In this document: piece after piece, positions 10,219 to 19,549 of the stretch | Layout: every line of letters begins with the position of its first letter | Numbering within the stretch: the first letter of the stretch is position 1 | From: Erythrophleum ivorense | Taxonomy: Eukaryota; Streptophyta; Magnoliopsida; Fabales; Fabaceae | Direction of reading: 5' to 3' | Assembly: GCA_026724425.1 (NCBI GenBank) | Contig: JAIUCV010000345.1 | Coordinates: 248,001-312,000, forward strand | DNA length: 64,000 bases | Notes under the pieces: generated by a model | Seen by the model: only the letters and a program-made list of their open reading frames with translations | Database searches by the model: none | What the model was told of the DNA's origin: nothing | Program-made: the position numbers and the translations under genes

Positions 10219-10485
10219 CTCCCGTCCATTGAGGATGAGTAGGTGCTTTTCCAAATCTGGACCGTCCAGATTAAATTTGGACGGTTCAGATTTGATCTTT
10301 TATTTTTTAAAAATTTTTAACTTAAATTATTATTATTTTAAAATATGATAGTTAAAAAATTATTTTTATTTTTTATTTTATATTTTTTAAAATTAATAAA
10401 AGTATAAAAATTTATAATATCAAATCTGGACCATTTAAATTTAATTTTAACGGTTTAGATTAAGATGAGTAGGGGATCTGAATCC
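10219..10485 (+). repeat. AT-rich palindromic MITE-like tip of the right arm
   Basis: Mirror copy of 420-686. GATGAGTAGG, the complement of CCTACTCATC, lies on both sides at about 10226 and 10464. The GGACCGTCC and GGACGGTTC motifs form the palindromic ends. It separates the viral leader from hydrolase-intron DNA. Confidence 0.55.
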
Positions 10486-10881
10486 TTTCGGGACATGGGT
10501 AGGAGGGGAAGATTTACAACTTTTAAGGGATTGTTTGATTATTTGATGAGCAACAACTGGTGGTTTTGGAAAATTTAGAATGTTTAATGTACTAGGAATG
10601 CTGTAGACCTGTTAAATGTACTATCTGGTTATTGCGTCTTTTTCTCCAAGTATCAATTGAAGTATCTTGAGCCAGAAATTAATTAGTATGGAAGAAGATG
10701 GAACGTACAGTGTTTATTAGCTTTTATTCTTGAGTTGAACAAATTATATGTTGACTTGTCAAGAACATGAGTTGATTGAGCTCATTCAAGTATGCTTTAT
10801 ATGTGTGCTCTATTGTTGAGATTCTGATTCATGACGGGCTTCACGTAACTGACCTTCATTAGATACTATCACAATTGGCAG

Positions 10882-11052
10882 GTACCATACCCGCTAAACT
10901 TATCTTGCAGCTCACAACAGCATTCCGAGACCATGGATTATGTAACAGGGATGGAACTTTTTTCTACAAGGATCATCTACACAAAAGCAATGTCCCTGTC
11001 TTAGCAATTGCTGGAGACCTGGATCTAATTTGCCCACCTGAAGCTGTGAAAG
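10882..11052 (+). CDS. Alpha/beta hydrolase (UCP031088-like), third-last exon
   Basis: The exon starts after a CAG acceptor (10880-10881) and ends before GT at 11053. It encodes the C-terminal part of a plant alpha/beta hydrolase, including VLAIAGDLDLICPPEAV, where the Asp after the strand is the usual acid of the catalytic triad. The phase joins cleanly to the next exon. Similar proteins in plants are about 550-600 residues, so most of the gene should lie left of this window; the giant inverted-repeat element therefore probably sits in the preceding intron. Substrate unknown. Recognition is from remembered similarity to Arabidopsis At1g15060-type proteins, not from a search. Confidence 0.8.
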
Positions 11053-11118
11053 GTATTTTTAAATTCTACATGGTTTACATATAAGTGAATATTCTTATCC
11101 GGATCTTTTGTGGACCAG

Positions 11119-11219
11119 AAACTGTTAAGCTGATTCCTCAGCACCTGGTCACCTATAAATTATTTGGAGAAGCCGGAGGTCCACATTATGCTCATTATGA
11201 TATGGTTGGAGGAAGACTG
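11119..11219 (+). CDS. Alpha/beta hydrolase (UCP031088-like), second-last exon
   Basis: The acceptor AG is at 11117-11118 and the donor GT at 11220-11221. Joined to the previous exon it reads through ETVKLIPQHLVTYKLFG and GPHYAHYDMVGGRL. The His in HYAHYD is the likely third member of the catalytic triad. The intron before it is only 66 bp; the one after is 763 bp and carries an 88-bp tandem duplication plus AT-rich repeat debris. Confidence 0.8.
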
Positions 11220-11232
11220 GTATGAAACTTTT

Positions 11233-11408
11233 CCTAGTTGATTATTGTTGCTAGTTTTATTTTTTAAACATAGAAAACTGTTATTGAAAAATAGCTTTAA
11301 TTGGTTGGTTGTGGATGTATCCTAGTTGATTATTATTGCTAGTTCTGTTTTTTAAACATAGAAAACTGTTGTTCAAAAATAGTTTTAATTAATTGATTGT
11401 GGATGTAC
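11233..11408 (+). repeat. 88-bp tandem duplication in the hydrolase intron
   Basis: Two consecutive copies (11233-11320 and 11321-11408), both starting CCTAGTTGATTATT and ending with a GATTGTGGATGTA/GGTTGTGGATGTAT block, with about a dozen differences. Confidence 0.85.
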
Positions 11409-11982
11409 AACATGTGAATCCTCTCCTGTCGTTCCTAGTTGTGGCTGTTCTCTCTAGTTCATTTGCCCTTATGTCTTTCCATTTACATCACCGTTGACCT
11501 TTTGTCCATTTTCAACTGTCATCTGCACAATTTGCTTGGTGGAAGTATGGGTTAGATTTGAAGGAGGGTGATGTTTAGGCTTTGATACCATGTCAGGAAA
11601 ATAGGAAGAGCAAAAATTAGCGGGAAAAAAAAAAGGGACGGCAAACAAAATATATTATTGAAAAACTCAATTACAGTGTTTATATCACTGACCTCTCAAC
11701 TTTATTTATACTATGACCACAGAAAGACAATTAGTATCCTTCTCTTATTACTTTGAGTACACTACAACCAACTATTTTTTTTAACTTACAAAACTTTCCT
11801 AATTTTCTTAATGCCTATCAATAGGGTAACTCTTTTCTTAATGAAAACTGTCCTAAGTTTTAGTATGTCTTAACAGTTCCTATGGTATCATTCAATTGTT
11901 TTATTTTCAATTACTGTTTAATTGTTTTTATGTATACTGCTGATTTCCTTGTGATGCTTTTTCTATGCTTTTCCGAGTGCAG

Positions 11983-12039
11983 GCAGTGAAGCAGGTGTAT
12001 CCCTGTATAATCGAATTTCTTAGTAGTCATGATGGGTGA
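11983..12039 (+). CDS. Alpha/beta hydrolase (UCP031088-like), last exon
   Basis: After the CAG acceptor (11981-11982) the frame continues as AVKQVYPCIIEFLSSHDG and ends at TGA 12037-12039. The three visible exons together encode about 109 residues with no internal stop, and every junction keeps the frame, so the gene looks intact at its 3' end. Whether the full gene is expressed across the large upstream insertion cannot be judged here. Confidence 0.8.
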   Translation, partial: AVKQVYPCIIEFLSSHDG

Positions 12040-12445
12040 TATAAACCATCAATTTCATCGGGTATACATTCTTCTTTGATCATGCTAGATTTCCCATTCC
12101 AAACAGGCATGAGATAGCCTTCTCTTGTTGTACATCATATAAAGTTTATGTAACATTTACCTACATGGCCGTTTCTACTCACAAAATTATTCAGTTGGTT
12201 TTCTTAATGGGTGCGCGAGAAGAATTGGATACTGGAAAGTTAAAAGCCCGGATCAGTCAAGTCGTTTTGTACATCGGAAGATGAAGGTTTCACATGTACG
12301 TTACTGATGTTGTAACCATAGCAGTAAAAGTAGGACTCTGAATCACCAAGGAAGACGCATATAGTGATAGGAATTTAAATTAAGAGTCTGTAAGAAAAGA
12401 AAATGCTTTCATCCTCCAGTCTGAATTACTGGCCAATTTTGTACT
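12040..12445 (+). other. 3' untranslated and downstream region of the hydrolase
   Basis: No open frame. Probably holds the 3' UTR and the end of the hydrolase transcript. The last five bases (12441-12445, GTACT) are the left target-site duplication of the gypsy element. Confidence 0.5.
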
Positions 12446-12684
12446 TGGTATGGAACTTAGCTCTGGTACTTGATACCAGTGAAAAAATTTAATTCTATTC
12501 CTCTACTCCCTCTTGCAGTTACAAGCCAACGATATATAGACGTTGGAGCTATTAACAACCAACAATCTTATTAACAGACTTAACAACTCTAACAGACTAC
12601 TAACACATGCAAAATATTAAGCAGTAAATTACTAAGCAATGAAGATATCTTTACTAAGCACATTCACCTGATTATTATGTATTA
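12446..12684 (-). repeat. 3' LTR of the gypsy element
   Basis: 239 bp; it matches 17338-17573 and 20326-20569 along its length. It lies beside the polypurine tract and is therefore the 3' LTR of the minus-strand element. Confidence 0.85.
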
Positions 12685-12719
12685 GTTTATTTCCCCTTCA
12701 GAAAAACATCCTTGACCTC

Positions 12720-13950
12720 AAGGATGAGCAACCACTGCAGTATCATTGTCTGGGAACTGTTGTTGTATAGTTGGCAAAGACTCCCATGTAGAATCCTCAG
12801 AATTAGTGTGTTTTCACGGGACTAAAACTTGAGTCAGTGGTAAGTTGTGTTTCTTGACAACTTTCTTTGCCAATATAGCCTTAAGCTCTATTGAAAAGTG
12901 TCCTTCCTCGGTCATAGTAGGAAACATTGTGCTAGCTGGTATAGCTTTTACTTTATGCTTTTTTAACAAGGATATATGAAAGACCAAATGAATTTGGGTA
13001 TTAAAAGGAAGTTTTAGTCGATAGGCCACTTGACCCACCTATTAGAGCACCTTGTAGGGCCTAAAATATTTGGCAGCCAACTTGTAAAGGGCAAAATTAT
13101 TGATAGTGTTACATCTAAAAGAATGAAATTTTAATTAAATCAAATCACCAACCTCAAAAACCCTCACACTCTTATGTTTGTTAGTAAGTTGCTGCATTTT
13201 GTTCTGAGCTCTCTCCAAATGGTATCTTAGTAACTACCTAATAGCTCCTTTCTCCCTTAAAACTCCTATCAATAATCGCATTGTCACTTTCTCTAGCCAA
13301 ATAAGATAAGTGAGTGGGTGGAGCCATACCATAAACAGCCTCAAAGGTTGACATACCTATAACTGAATGGTAGGTGTGTTATACCATAATTCAGCAAGAA
13401 ATAACCCCATAGTTTACTCCTTAGGAAGGTCTCCTGTCATGCACCACAAATAAATTCTAAACTTAAATTTAAAACCTTTATTTGACCATCGGTTTATGGA
13501 TGGTAAACTGAAGAGTATAGCAACTTAATCTTATTAATCTTGAAAAAAGCCTTTTAAAAATTCCCACAAAAGATAGGGTCACAGTCTATAACAATTGAAT
13601 GAGGAAATTCATGCTAATTGGCTACATTGTCAAGGAAGGCTTGGGTGACATCCATGGCAACATAGGGATGATGAAGTGCCATGAAATGCCTAGCCTTAGT
13701 AAGCCGCTCCATTACCACTAGGATCACTGACTTATGATGAGACTTAGGAAGACCTATAATGAAGTCCATACTAATGTCAGACTAATTGAGATGGAATTGG
13801 CAAGGGCTACAAGAAATCTAGAATGGCTATTGTTTTATTCTTAAACCACTGACATGTTTGACATTCTCCCACAAACTTCTTCATATCCTTGGACATCCCC
13901 TTCTAATAAAATACTACTACCAACCGCTTATAGGTGGGTATAATACCCGA
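12720..13950 (-). pseudogene. Gypsy integrase C-terminus with chromodomain-like end
   Basis: On the minus strand the integrase end reads VAYRLKLPFNTQIHLVFHISLLKKH, the usual chromovirus GPY/F-region neighbourhood. It is followed by LTQVLVP, a stop, KHTNSEDSTWESLPTIQQQFP, a chromodomain-like tail. The catalytic core upstream (about 13050-13950) is recognisable only as fragments with several stops, for example VAMDVTQAFLDNVA near 13640. Integrase inserts the DNA copy; the chromodomain is thought to guide it to chromatin. Inactive. Confidence 0.75.
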
Positions 13951-13999
13951 GTGCCTTCCCACTGGATCATTATGGAAGTGATAAAGTAGCTATCTCTAA

Positions 14000-15540
14000 G
14001 AGGAAGGTCAACTCCCATAACCAACTTGCCATTTTTTTTTCAAGAGCTAATGGTTTCAACTGAACTTAGGATGAGAGTTAGCATCAACTTCTAACTTGGC
14101 AATTAAAGCTTTAAGCTTATAATCCTAGGACCAAGAAGCTTTGACCTTCTCATTCAAACTTGAAATAATAGAAATTATAGCATGGCAGGAATGATCAATG
14201 GTTGTTACCTCAAGAAACTGACGAGACAATGCATCAGCCACTAGGTTGTCCCATCCCTTTCTCTACACAATATCATACTGAAGGTCCCACAATTTTTTAA
14301 CTCCTTTAAATTGTTTTGGTGAGATGCCTTTTTGCTCCAATAAGTGCTTTAATGGGAGATAATTTGTGATAATAGTAAAATGCCTCCCATAGAGATATTG
14401 ACACCAATGTTTAATAGCAAATATAAGACCAGTCAATTCTTTTTCATAAGCTAATAGATGGCATTTGTTGGGGGATAAAGCTTTGCTAAAAAAACAAAAG
14501 CAATAAGATGTCCCTTTTGGGATAGAACAACCCCAAACCCAATGTTAGAAGCATTTGTTTTCACTGTAAAATGGGCTAAAAAGTGAAGTAAAGCAAGTAT
14601 AAGGGTGAAAGCCATAACTTGTTTGAGTTGCTCAAAAGCCTTTTATGCTTCGTCACTCCAAACAAAAGCTCCATTTTTTAATAAATCTATCAATGACTTA
14701 CTAATACATCTATAATTCCTCACAAACTGACAATAGTACCCTATAAGGCAATGGAATCCCCTAAAAGATTTTATAGTAGAAAAAGTAGGCTATGCAAGCA
14801 TTACTTCAATCTTCCTATAATCAATAGTGACCCCCATGGTAGAAATAACGTGGCTTGGATAGTCAATTTGTTTTTCTTCTCTTTGCAAAGAGGCGATGCT
14901 GTCATAATAAACTCAATATACTTCTAAGATATTTAAGGTGCAACTCCCATGAACTACTATAAACCAAAATGTCATCAAAAAAGATCAAAATGAATTTCTG
15001 AAGTAAGGGCTTAAAAATGGTGTTCATTAAACCTTGAAATGTGATCAAAGCATTTGTTAGCCTAAAAGGCATAATCGGAAATTCGTATAACCCTTCATGA
15101 GTCCTAAAGGTAGTCTTGTGGATGTCATTATGATCCATACAAATTTGATGATACTCTACACGTAAATCCAATTTGGAAAAGTATTTGGAACCTCTTAACA
15201 CATTAATGAGCTCCTCCACTATAGGAATAGAAAACTTGTTCTTAATTGTTTGAGCATTAAGTCTTTTGTAATCAACATAGAACCTCTATAAGTTGTCCTT
15301 CTCCCTAACTAGCACCACAAGACATGTAAAGGCACTATTGCTTGGTCTTATTATTCCATTTTTTAACATTTCTCTTAACAACGCTTCCATAGCATCCTTC
15401 TGCATAAGGCCATAATGATAGGATCTTAAGTTGATTGGTGTCTCCTCCTTCAAAATAATTTTGTGATCAAAATATCTTGAAGGCAGCAAGGATGTAGGTT
15501 TCCTGAACACATCACCGAATTCCTCCAATAATGCAGCCAA
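14000..15540 (-). pseudogene. Gypsy reverse transcriptase-RNase H
   Basis: Two longer open segments remain, 15540-15286 and 15219-14902. The first holds the N-terminal fingers (FGDVFRKPTSLLPSRYFDHKI). The second holds YFSKLDLRVEYHQI and the polymerase box FFDDILVYSSS, where the usual Tyr or Val before the two Asp is Phe. RNase H follows as broken fragments to about 14000. Stops in every frame show that it is dead. Confidence 0.88.
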
Positions 15541-15899
15541 GGATCATTGTTCTGTCTCTGTCAATGTATCATCTTTGCTTATGTTCAAATTTGACACTAC
15601 AAGATTTTCTTGGTGCTTCGTTTGGTTAAAACAGACATGTCCCCCTCTCAATAATTGTTTTCCATGTACTTCCTCATCATATAGCAATAATTATGGATGA
15701 CAAATCCTATGCAACTCACAGGATTTTCCTTCAAGCTTAAAATGCATAAACTAATTTCTTGAGTTCCATGTAATATTGCCAAAGGTAGCTAATCATTCCA
15801 CCCCTAAAATCATATCAAAGCTTAATAAATTCGTCACCATAAAATTTGTTTGGAAAGGAACTCTTTCCATACTCCACTACAGTCCTTTGCACTTGACTT

Positions 15900-16225
15900 C
15901 CACTAAAACTTGATCACCATTTGTCATTAACATAGTAATACTAGCTGTCTTTTGTGATTTCAGCTTAAGTCTCTTGATTAAGGTAGTATCCATAAAATTA
16001 TGAGTGCTACTTGTATCCAAAAGCAACTGTATAGGATGATTATCAACCTTCCCTTACACCTTCATAATAGTGTATTCATTTGAATCCAAGATTGACCTAG
16101 TAATAATGTTTAATGAAATTCTTGGGTGCATTTCTACTAATACTCCTATGTTTTCAACATCTTCTATTTCTCCATCGATCTTCATTTTATCTTCATGTTT
16201 CTTATCCTCCACAACCAACATATAA
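15900..16225 (-). pseudogene. Gypsy aspartic protease remnant
   Basis: The minus strand around 15985-16025 encodes LLDTSSTHNFMD, a degenerate form of the D-S/T-G protease signature (Ser replaces Gly). It lies between the gag knuckle and the reverse transcriptase, as expected. The frame is broken on both sides. Confidence 0.7.
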
Positions 16226-16227
16226 AG

Positions 16228-16905
16228 CTAGGAATCCTTGTATTTATGATCAAAGCTAAACTTTTCTGGACACCAGTAGCATAACCCATTCTTCTTCCAT
16301 TTATACATCTCTTTTTTTGTTAATTGTTTAATAGGTTTCTTTGAGGTAATGGTTAGTTTTAAGGTAGAGAAATTGGAGGAGTAGGAGGATGTGTTTTTAG
16401 CAATGGAAGTCTTTGGCAAGTCAAGAATTAAAGAATTCAGGTAGGATGGAAAATTAGTGTAGGTTCGGATATTGGTAGTAAGAGGTGTTGTAGGCTTCCT
16501 TTGATTATGAGTCTGTTGATTGTGGAAAATGGAATTGGAGGTTTCTTGCAACTCTAAATGTTTGGCATATGTAAGGGAAGTTGGTTTAAACATTCTTACC
16601 TGAGTCTCAATTTCATGTTTGAGACCCCTTAAAAAGCAATTGATTGCAAGATTCTCTGATAAATCTACTTGAGCTAAAAATTCTTTAAACTTCTTCTAAT
16701 AATCTTCAATAAAACTATCTTGCTTCAAGTTTTTTGGCTCAGCCATGAGATCAATCTTAAGGAAATCTCCAAATCTGCCATGCATCCCATCCACATACTC
16801 TAACCATCCTATATCACCTAACCTTCTTTTCTTCATAAAACTTTGGTGCCATTGTAAGGCCTTTCCTTCAAAATGCATCACTATTAATCTCACTCTTTGC
16901 TCCAT
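16228..16905 (-). pseudogene. Gypsy gag remnant
   Basis: Two open pieces. 16905-16696 carries the retrotransposon gag core (RVRLIVMHFEGKALQWHQSF). 16593-16228 ends with the knuckle neighbourhood KWKKNGLCYWCPEKFSFDHKYK, in which the last Cys of the zinc knuckle appears to be replaced by Tyr. The right piece of this gag lies inside the tandem duplication and recurs near 19560-20280. Confidence 0.8.
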
Positions 16906-19549
16906 CAGTGTCCCATTGATGTCAAAGAACTGATTACAACAAAAGAGCTAGCCTCTGAAGTCTGAGCCATCAAATCTTAAAAACTCTATGCGAGCAAATT
17001 TTGTCAGAAATTGACAGCTTCCTTAAGTTTGTTATCCATTATATGATCCAAATTGAGAGAAGTGGTTGTTTATCATATGTCCCTTGTGTACACTTGTTTT
17101 TTCGTCAGTACCATTTCCTTCATAGGCGATGTTCATCACCAATGTCAGAGTCTTTGTAGCTATCTCTCCAATTAACATTTCCAATCTCACAACCAATGAT
17201 TCCAATTTAGCTTCAATCTAATTAATCGAAGAGTCCACGTGCATCACCATCACCAATTCTTGCTTCATCTTGCGTAGTCAATCAGTGGAGCATGTTTCTT
17301 TCACCATTCCAAGAATCGTAGAGCTCTAGTACTAGTTTGGTATGGAACTCAACTCCAGTACTTGATACTAGTGAAAAAAAAAAAGTAATTCTATTCCTTT
17401 ACTCCTTTTTGTGATTACAACCTTTATAGTGAGAGCTACTATTAACAACTAACAATCTTACTAATAGACTTAACAACTTTAACAAATTATTAACACAAGC
17501 AAAATATTAAGCAGCAAACTACTAAGCAAAAAAATATCTTTACTAAGCATGTATAATTGATTATTATGTACCAATACTTAAAAGTTTTCTTACATGTTAA
17601 TTGTTTTAGTTGCCTAAACTTTTTTTTTGTTTTTTGACAAAAAAAGTTATAAAGGTTCAATTTAGGGCCCAACAAATGGTAAGAATCAATTCATTTCAAA
17701 AGCTTGAGTTGATTAACACGTCTCTCATAAATTTTTTGAACTTGAAGGATGACAAGTATATGTCCACCATATCAAGAAATAATATAATTATAGATATTTA
17801 ATTACAGTCTATATGATATGAAACTTCTCTACTGTTTGCTTATTATATTGATGTGACTTCAATTTGAGTGACTATTAATCCACCTAATATGAAATTTGAT
17901 CTTATTTTAGAGGTGATATTAGGATGATTACTATTCCTTAATGTATGAAAACACTTCGAATTCTTTTAATTGCTTATGATGTAGGCCAAGTTTGTTATGA
18001 AAAGAAATAGATATAATGTGTATAGAACTTACTAGAGTAAAAAGGTCCATAACATAATTGAGTTTTATTTGCATAGTATCTTTTCCTTACGTTGATATTG
18101 TTAATTTCAAAAGAAAAAATATAAATATAAATTATGTATGGACATAGATCACCCATATTGCTTAACCTCTTGCATGAAAGCCATCAACTTGATAATAGTA
18201 TTTTTTGACCCTTTACAATTCAAAGCTAGGCGGCATAGCCATATTATGATAGTATATATTTTTGTAATTTATCAAAAAAATAAAAATAGTATATATACTA
18301 TTTCTCTTTTCTTTTGAATTTCAAAATTTATGGAAAATTGAATGACACTGACTCTTTGATTGTGGTTACTTCTCTGCTTTTGTTTCTTCTCTCTCTCCCT
18401 CTTTAAAATTCTATTTTTTTTATATTACTTGAATGATTATCCTAAAGTAATATACATTTTGTTTAATTTACTATCATCTTCATTTAACTATTTAAGATGG
18501 CTTTACTTTGTTAACATCTAAAACATATGCTTAAAAGATCCATTTAATCATGAATTTGAAAACATATTCAATTTTATAGGCTCAATTCCAAAAAAAAAGG
18601 GGAAATGAGCACAAAAAATAAAGTTTGATTAAAAAATAGGCCCATTTTAAAAGTTTATTTTGTAAAACAAGTTAAGGTCAAACTTTTTTTAAGTTTGGCT
18701 TAGCCCAAAGGTTTGAACTAATTTTTTTAATATATTAATTATAATATTAAAAACAATTGCAATTCAGAAATTTCATATGTTTTATATCATTATTTTTATT
18801 TGCTTAAAAACATCTAAAATGTTTAAATGTTTAAAGGTATAAGATATTTTCATTTTGTTAATACGTCATGTACCTTGAATGCAAGGATGGATCAAAGTGT
18901 ATTCCTTTAGGGGTAGTTGCCTCCCTGAAAAATTTTTACATGTATTATGTATGTTTATAATATTATTTTTTGTTTAAAAATTTCACACCAGCCCCGTAAA
19001 ATTTTTTATCTAATCCTTTCAAAAGAATTTTAAACACATACTTTTAAAGACATAGATACCTCTTACATTGATTATTAAAGTAAATTTTATAAACAAGAAA
19101 AATATAATAAAATATATTAAAGTTTTTAAAAGAAGTTTCTTATATCCATTCTCCAACAAGAACTAATAATATACTCTTCAGTCTCTAATTTCCATTCTTT
19201 CACAAAATTTCTTTCATTTTAGTTTCTTTAACCAATATTCTTTACTCACTATAAAAACATGACTTTATAATAAAATAAAAGATCATTTTCTTGCAGATAA
19301 TTTGGCTATTTATTACATTATAGAGGAGATTATAGATAAATTCTATTCAATTAAAAATATAAAAAATATAATCATAATGACTAATACATATTATATAACT
19401 TATGGTATATATTTTCTTTATATTAAGTTAGTTATATTTATTTTGAAATTATTATATTTCACAAATTTTTTTTATTATGTGTCTTTGCTTTTAAATTTTA
19501 GTAAATTTTATTATTATATTAATTTACTTAAAGTTGCATTTTTAATAAA
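16588..19549. repeat. Tandem duplication, copy A (gag part, LTR and flank)
   Basis: It begins within gag, passes through the 5' LTR (17338-17573) and continues about 2 kb into former flanking DNA. The same order recurs in copy B from 19550. The junction near 19547-19553 joins the flank to gag across a short shared AATAAaCATT-like stretch. Confidence 0.85.
17338..17573 (-). repeat. 5' LTR of the gypsy element
   Basis: 236 bp. The flanking base change (ATACT instead of GTACT) shows later decay. The expected primer-binding site just inside is too degraded to call: the inner sequence resembles a tRNA-Met site at only about 9 of 14 positions. Confidence 0.85.

Larger units (their letters stand above)
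420..10485. mobile_element. Giant inverted-repeat element carrying an endogenous caulimovirid
   Basis: The left arm (420-2335) is the reverse complement of the right arm (8598-10485); by eye the arms are roughly 95% alike. Both arms end outward in the same motif, GGATTnAGATCCCC in the left-end orientation. Directly outside are CTTCGGGAT (411-419) and TTTCGGGAC (10486-10494), which share the 7-base core TTCGGGA. The centre (2336-8597) is a near-complete pararetrovirus genome. Long terminal inverted repeats with a 9-bp direct repeat are typical of Mutator-like elements (known biology), but no transposase is encoded inside. Whether it moved as a non-autonomous transposon or arose by a rearranged viral integration is inference. 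The virus itself is clearly ancient, with many stops and frameshifts. Confidence 0.8.
8598..10485 (+). repeat. Right arm of the 1.9-kb inverted repeat
   Basis: Continuous with the central virus genome and in the same orientation. It contains most of ORF2, the promoter, the leader with a poly(A) signal, and the AT-rich palindromic tip. It differs from the left arm by scattered substitutions and small indels, for example two bases missing near 8897 relative to the left arm. Confidence 0.9.
12446..17573 (-). mobile_element. Degraded Ty3/gypsy chromovirus LTR retrotransposon
   Basis: About 5.1 kb in minus orientation, with LTRs at 12446-12684 and 17338-17573 (TGGTATGGAACT...TTATGTAyyA on the plus strand, TG...CA type). 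Outside are GTACT (12441-12445) and ATACT (17574-17578); the duplicated copy of the right flank at 20570 still reads GTACT, which confirms a 5-bp target-site duplication. Read on the minus strand the order is gag (16905-16228), protease (about 16025), reverse transcriptase (15540-14902), RNase H, integrase, and a C-terminal chromodomain-like segment (13038-12720). The polypurine tract GAAGGGGAAA abuts the inner end of the left LTR. All genes carry stops. The small size and short LTRs would fit the Reina clade, a tentative placement. Confidence 0.9.

Noticed and set aside
17310..17340. tRNA-Met primer-binding site of the gypsy element
   Set aside because: Only about 9 of 14 positions agree; too weak to annotate.
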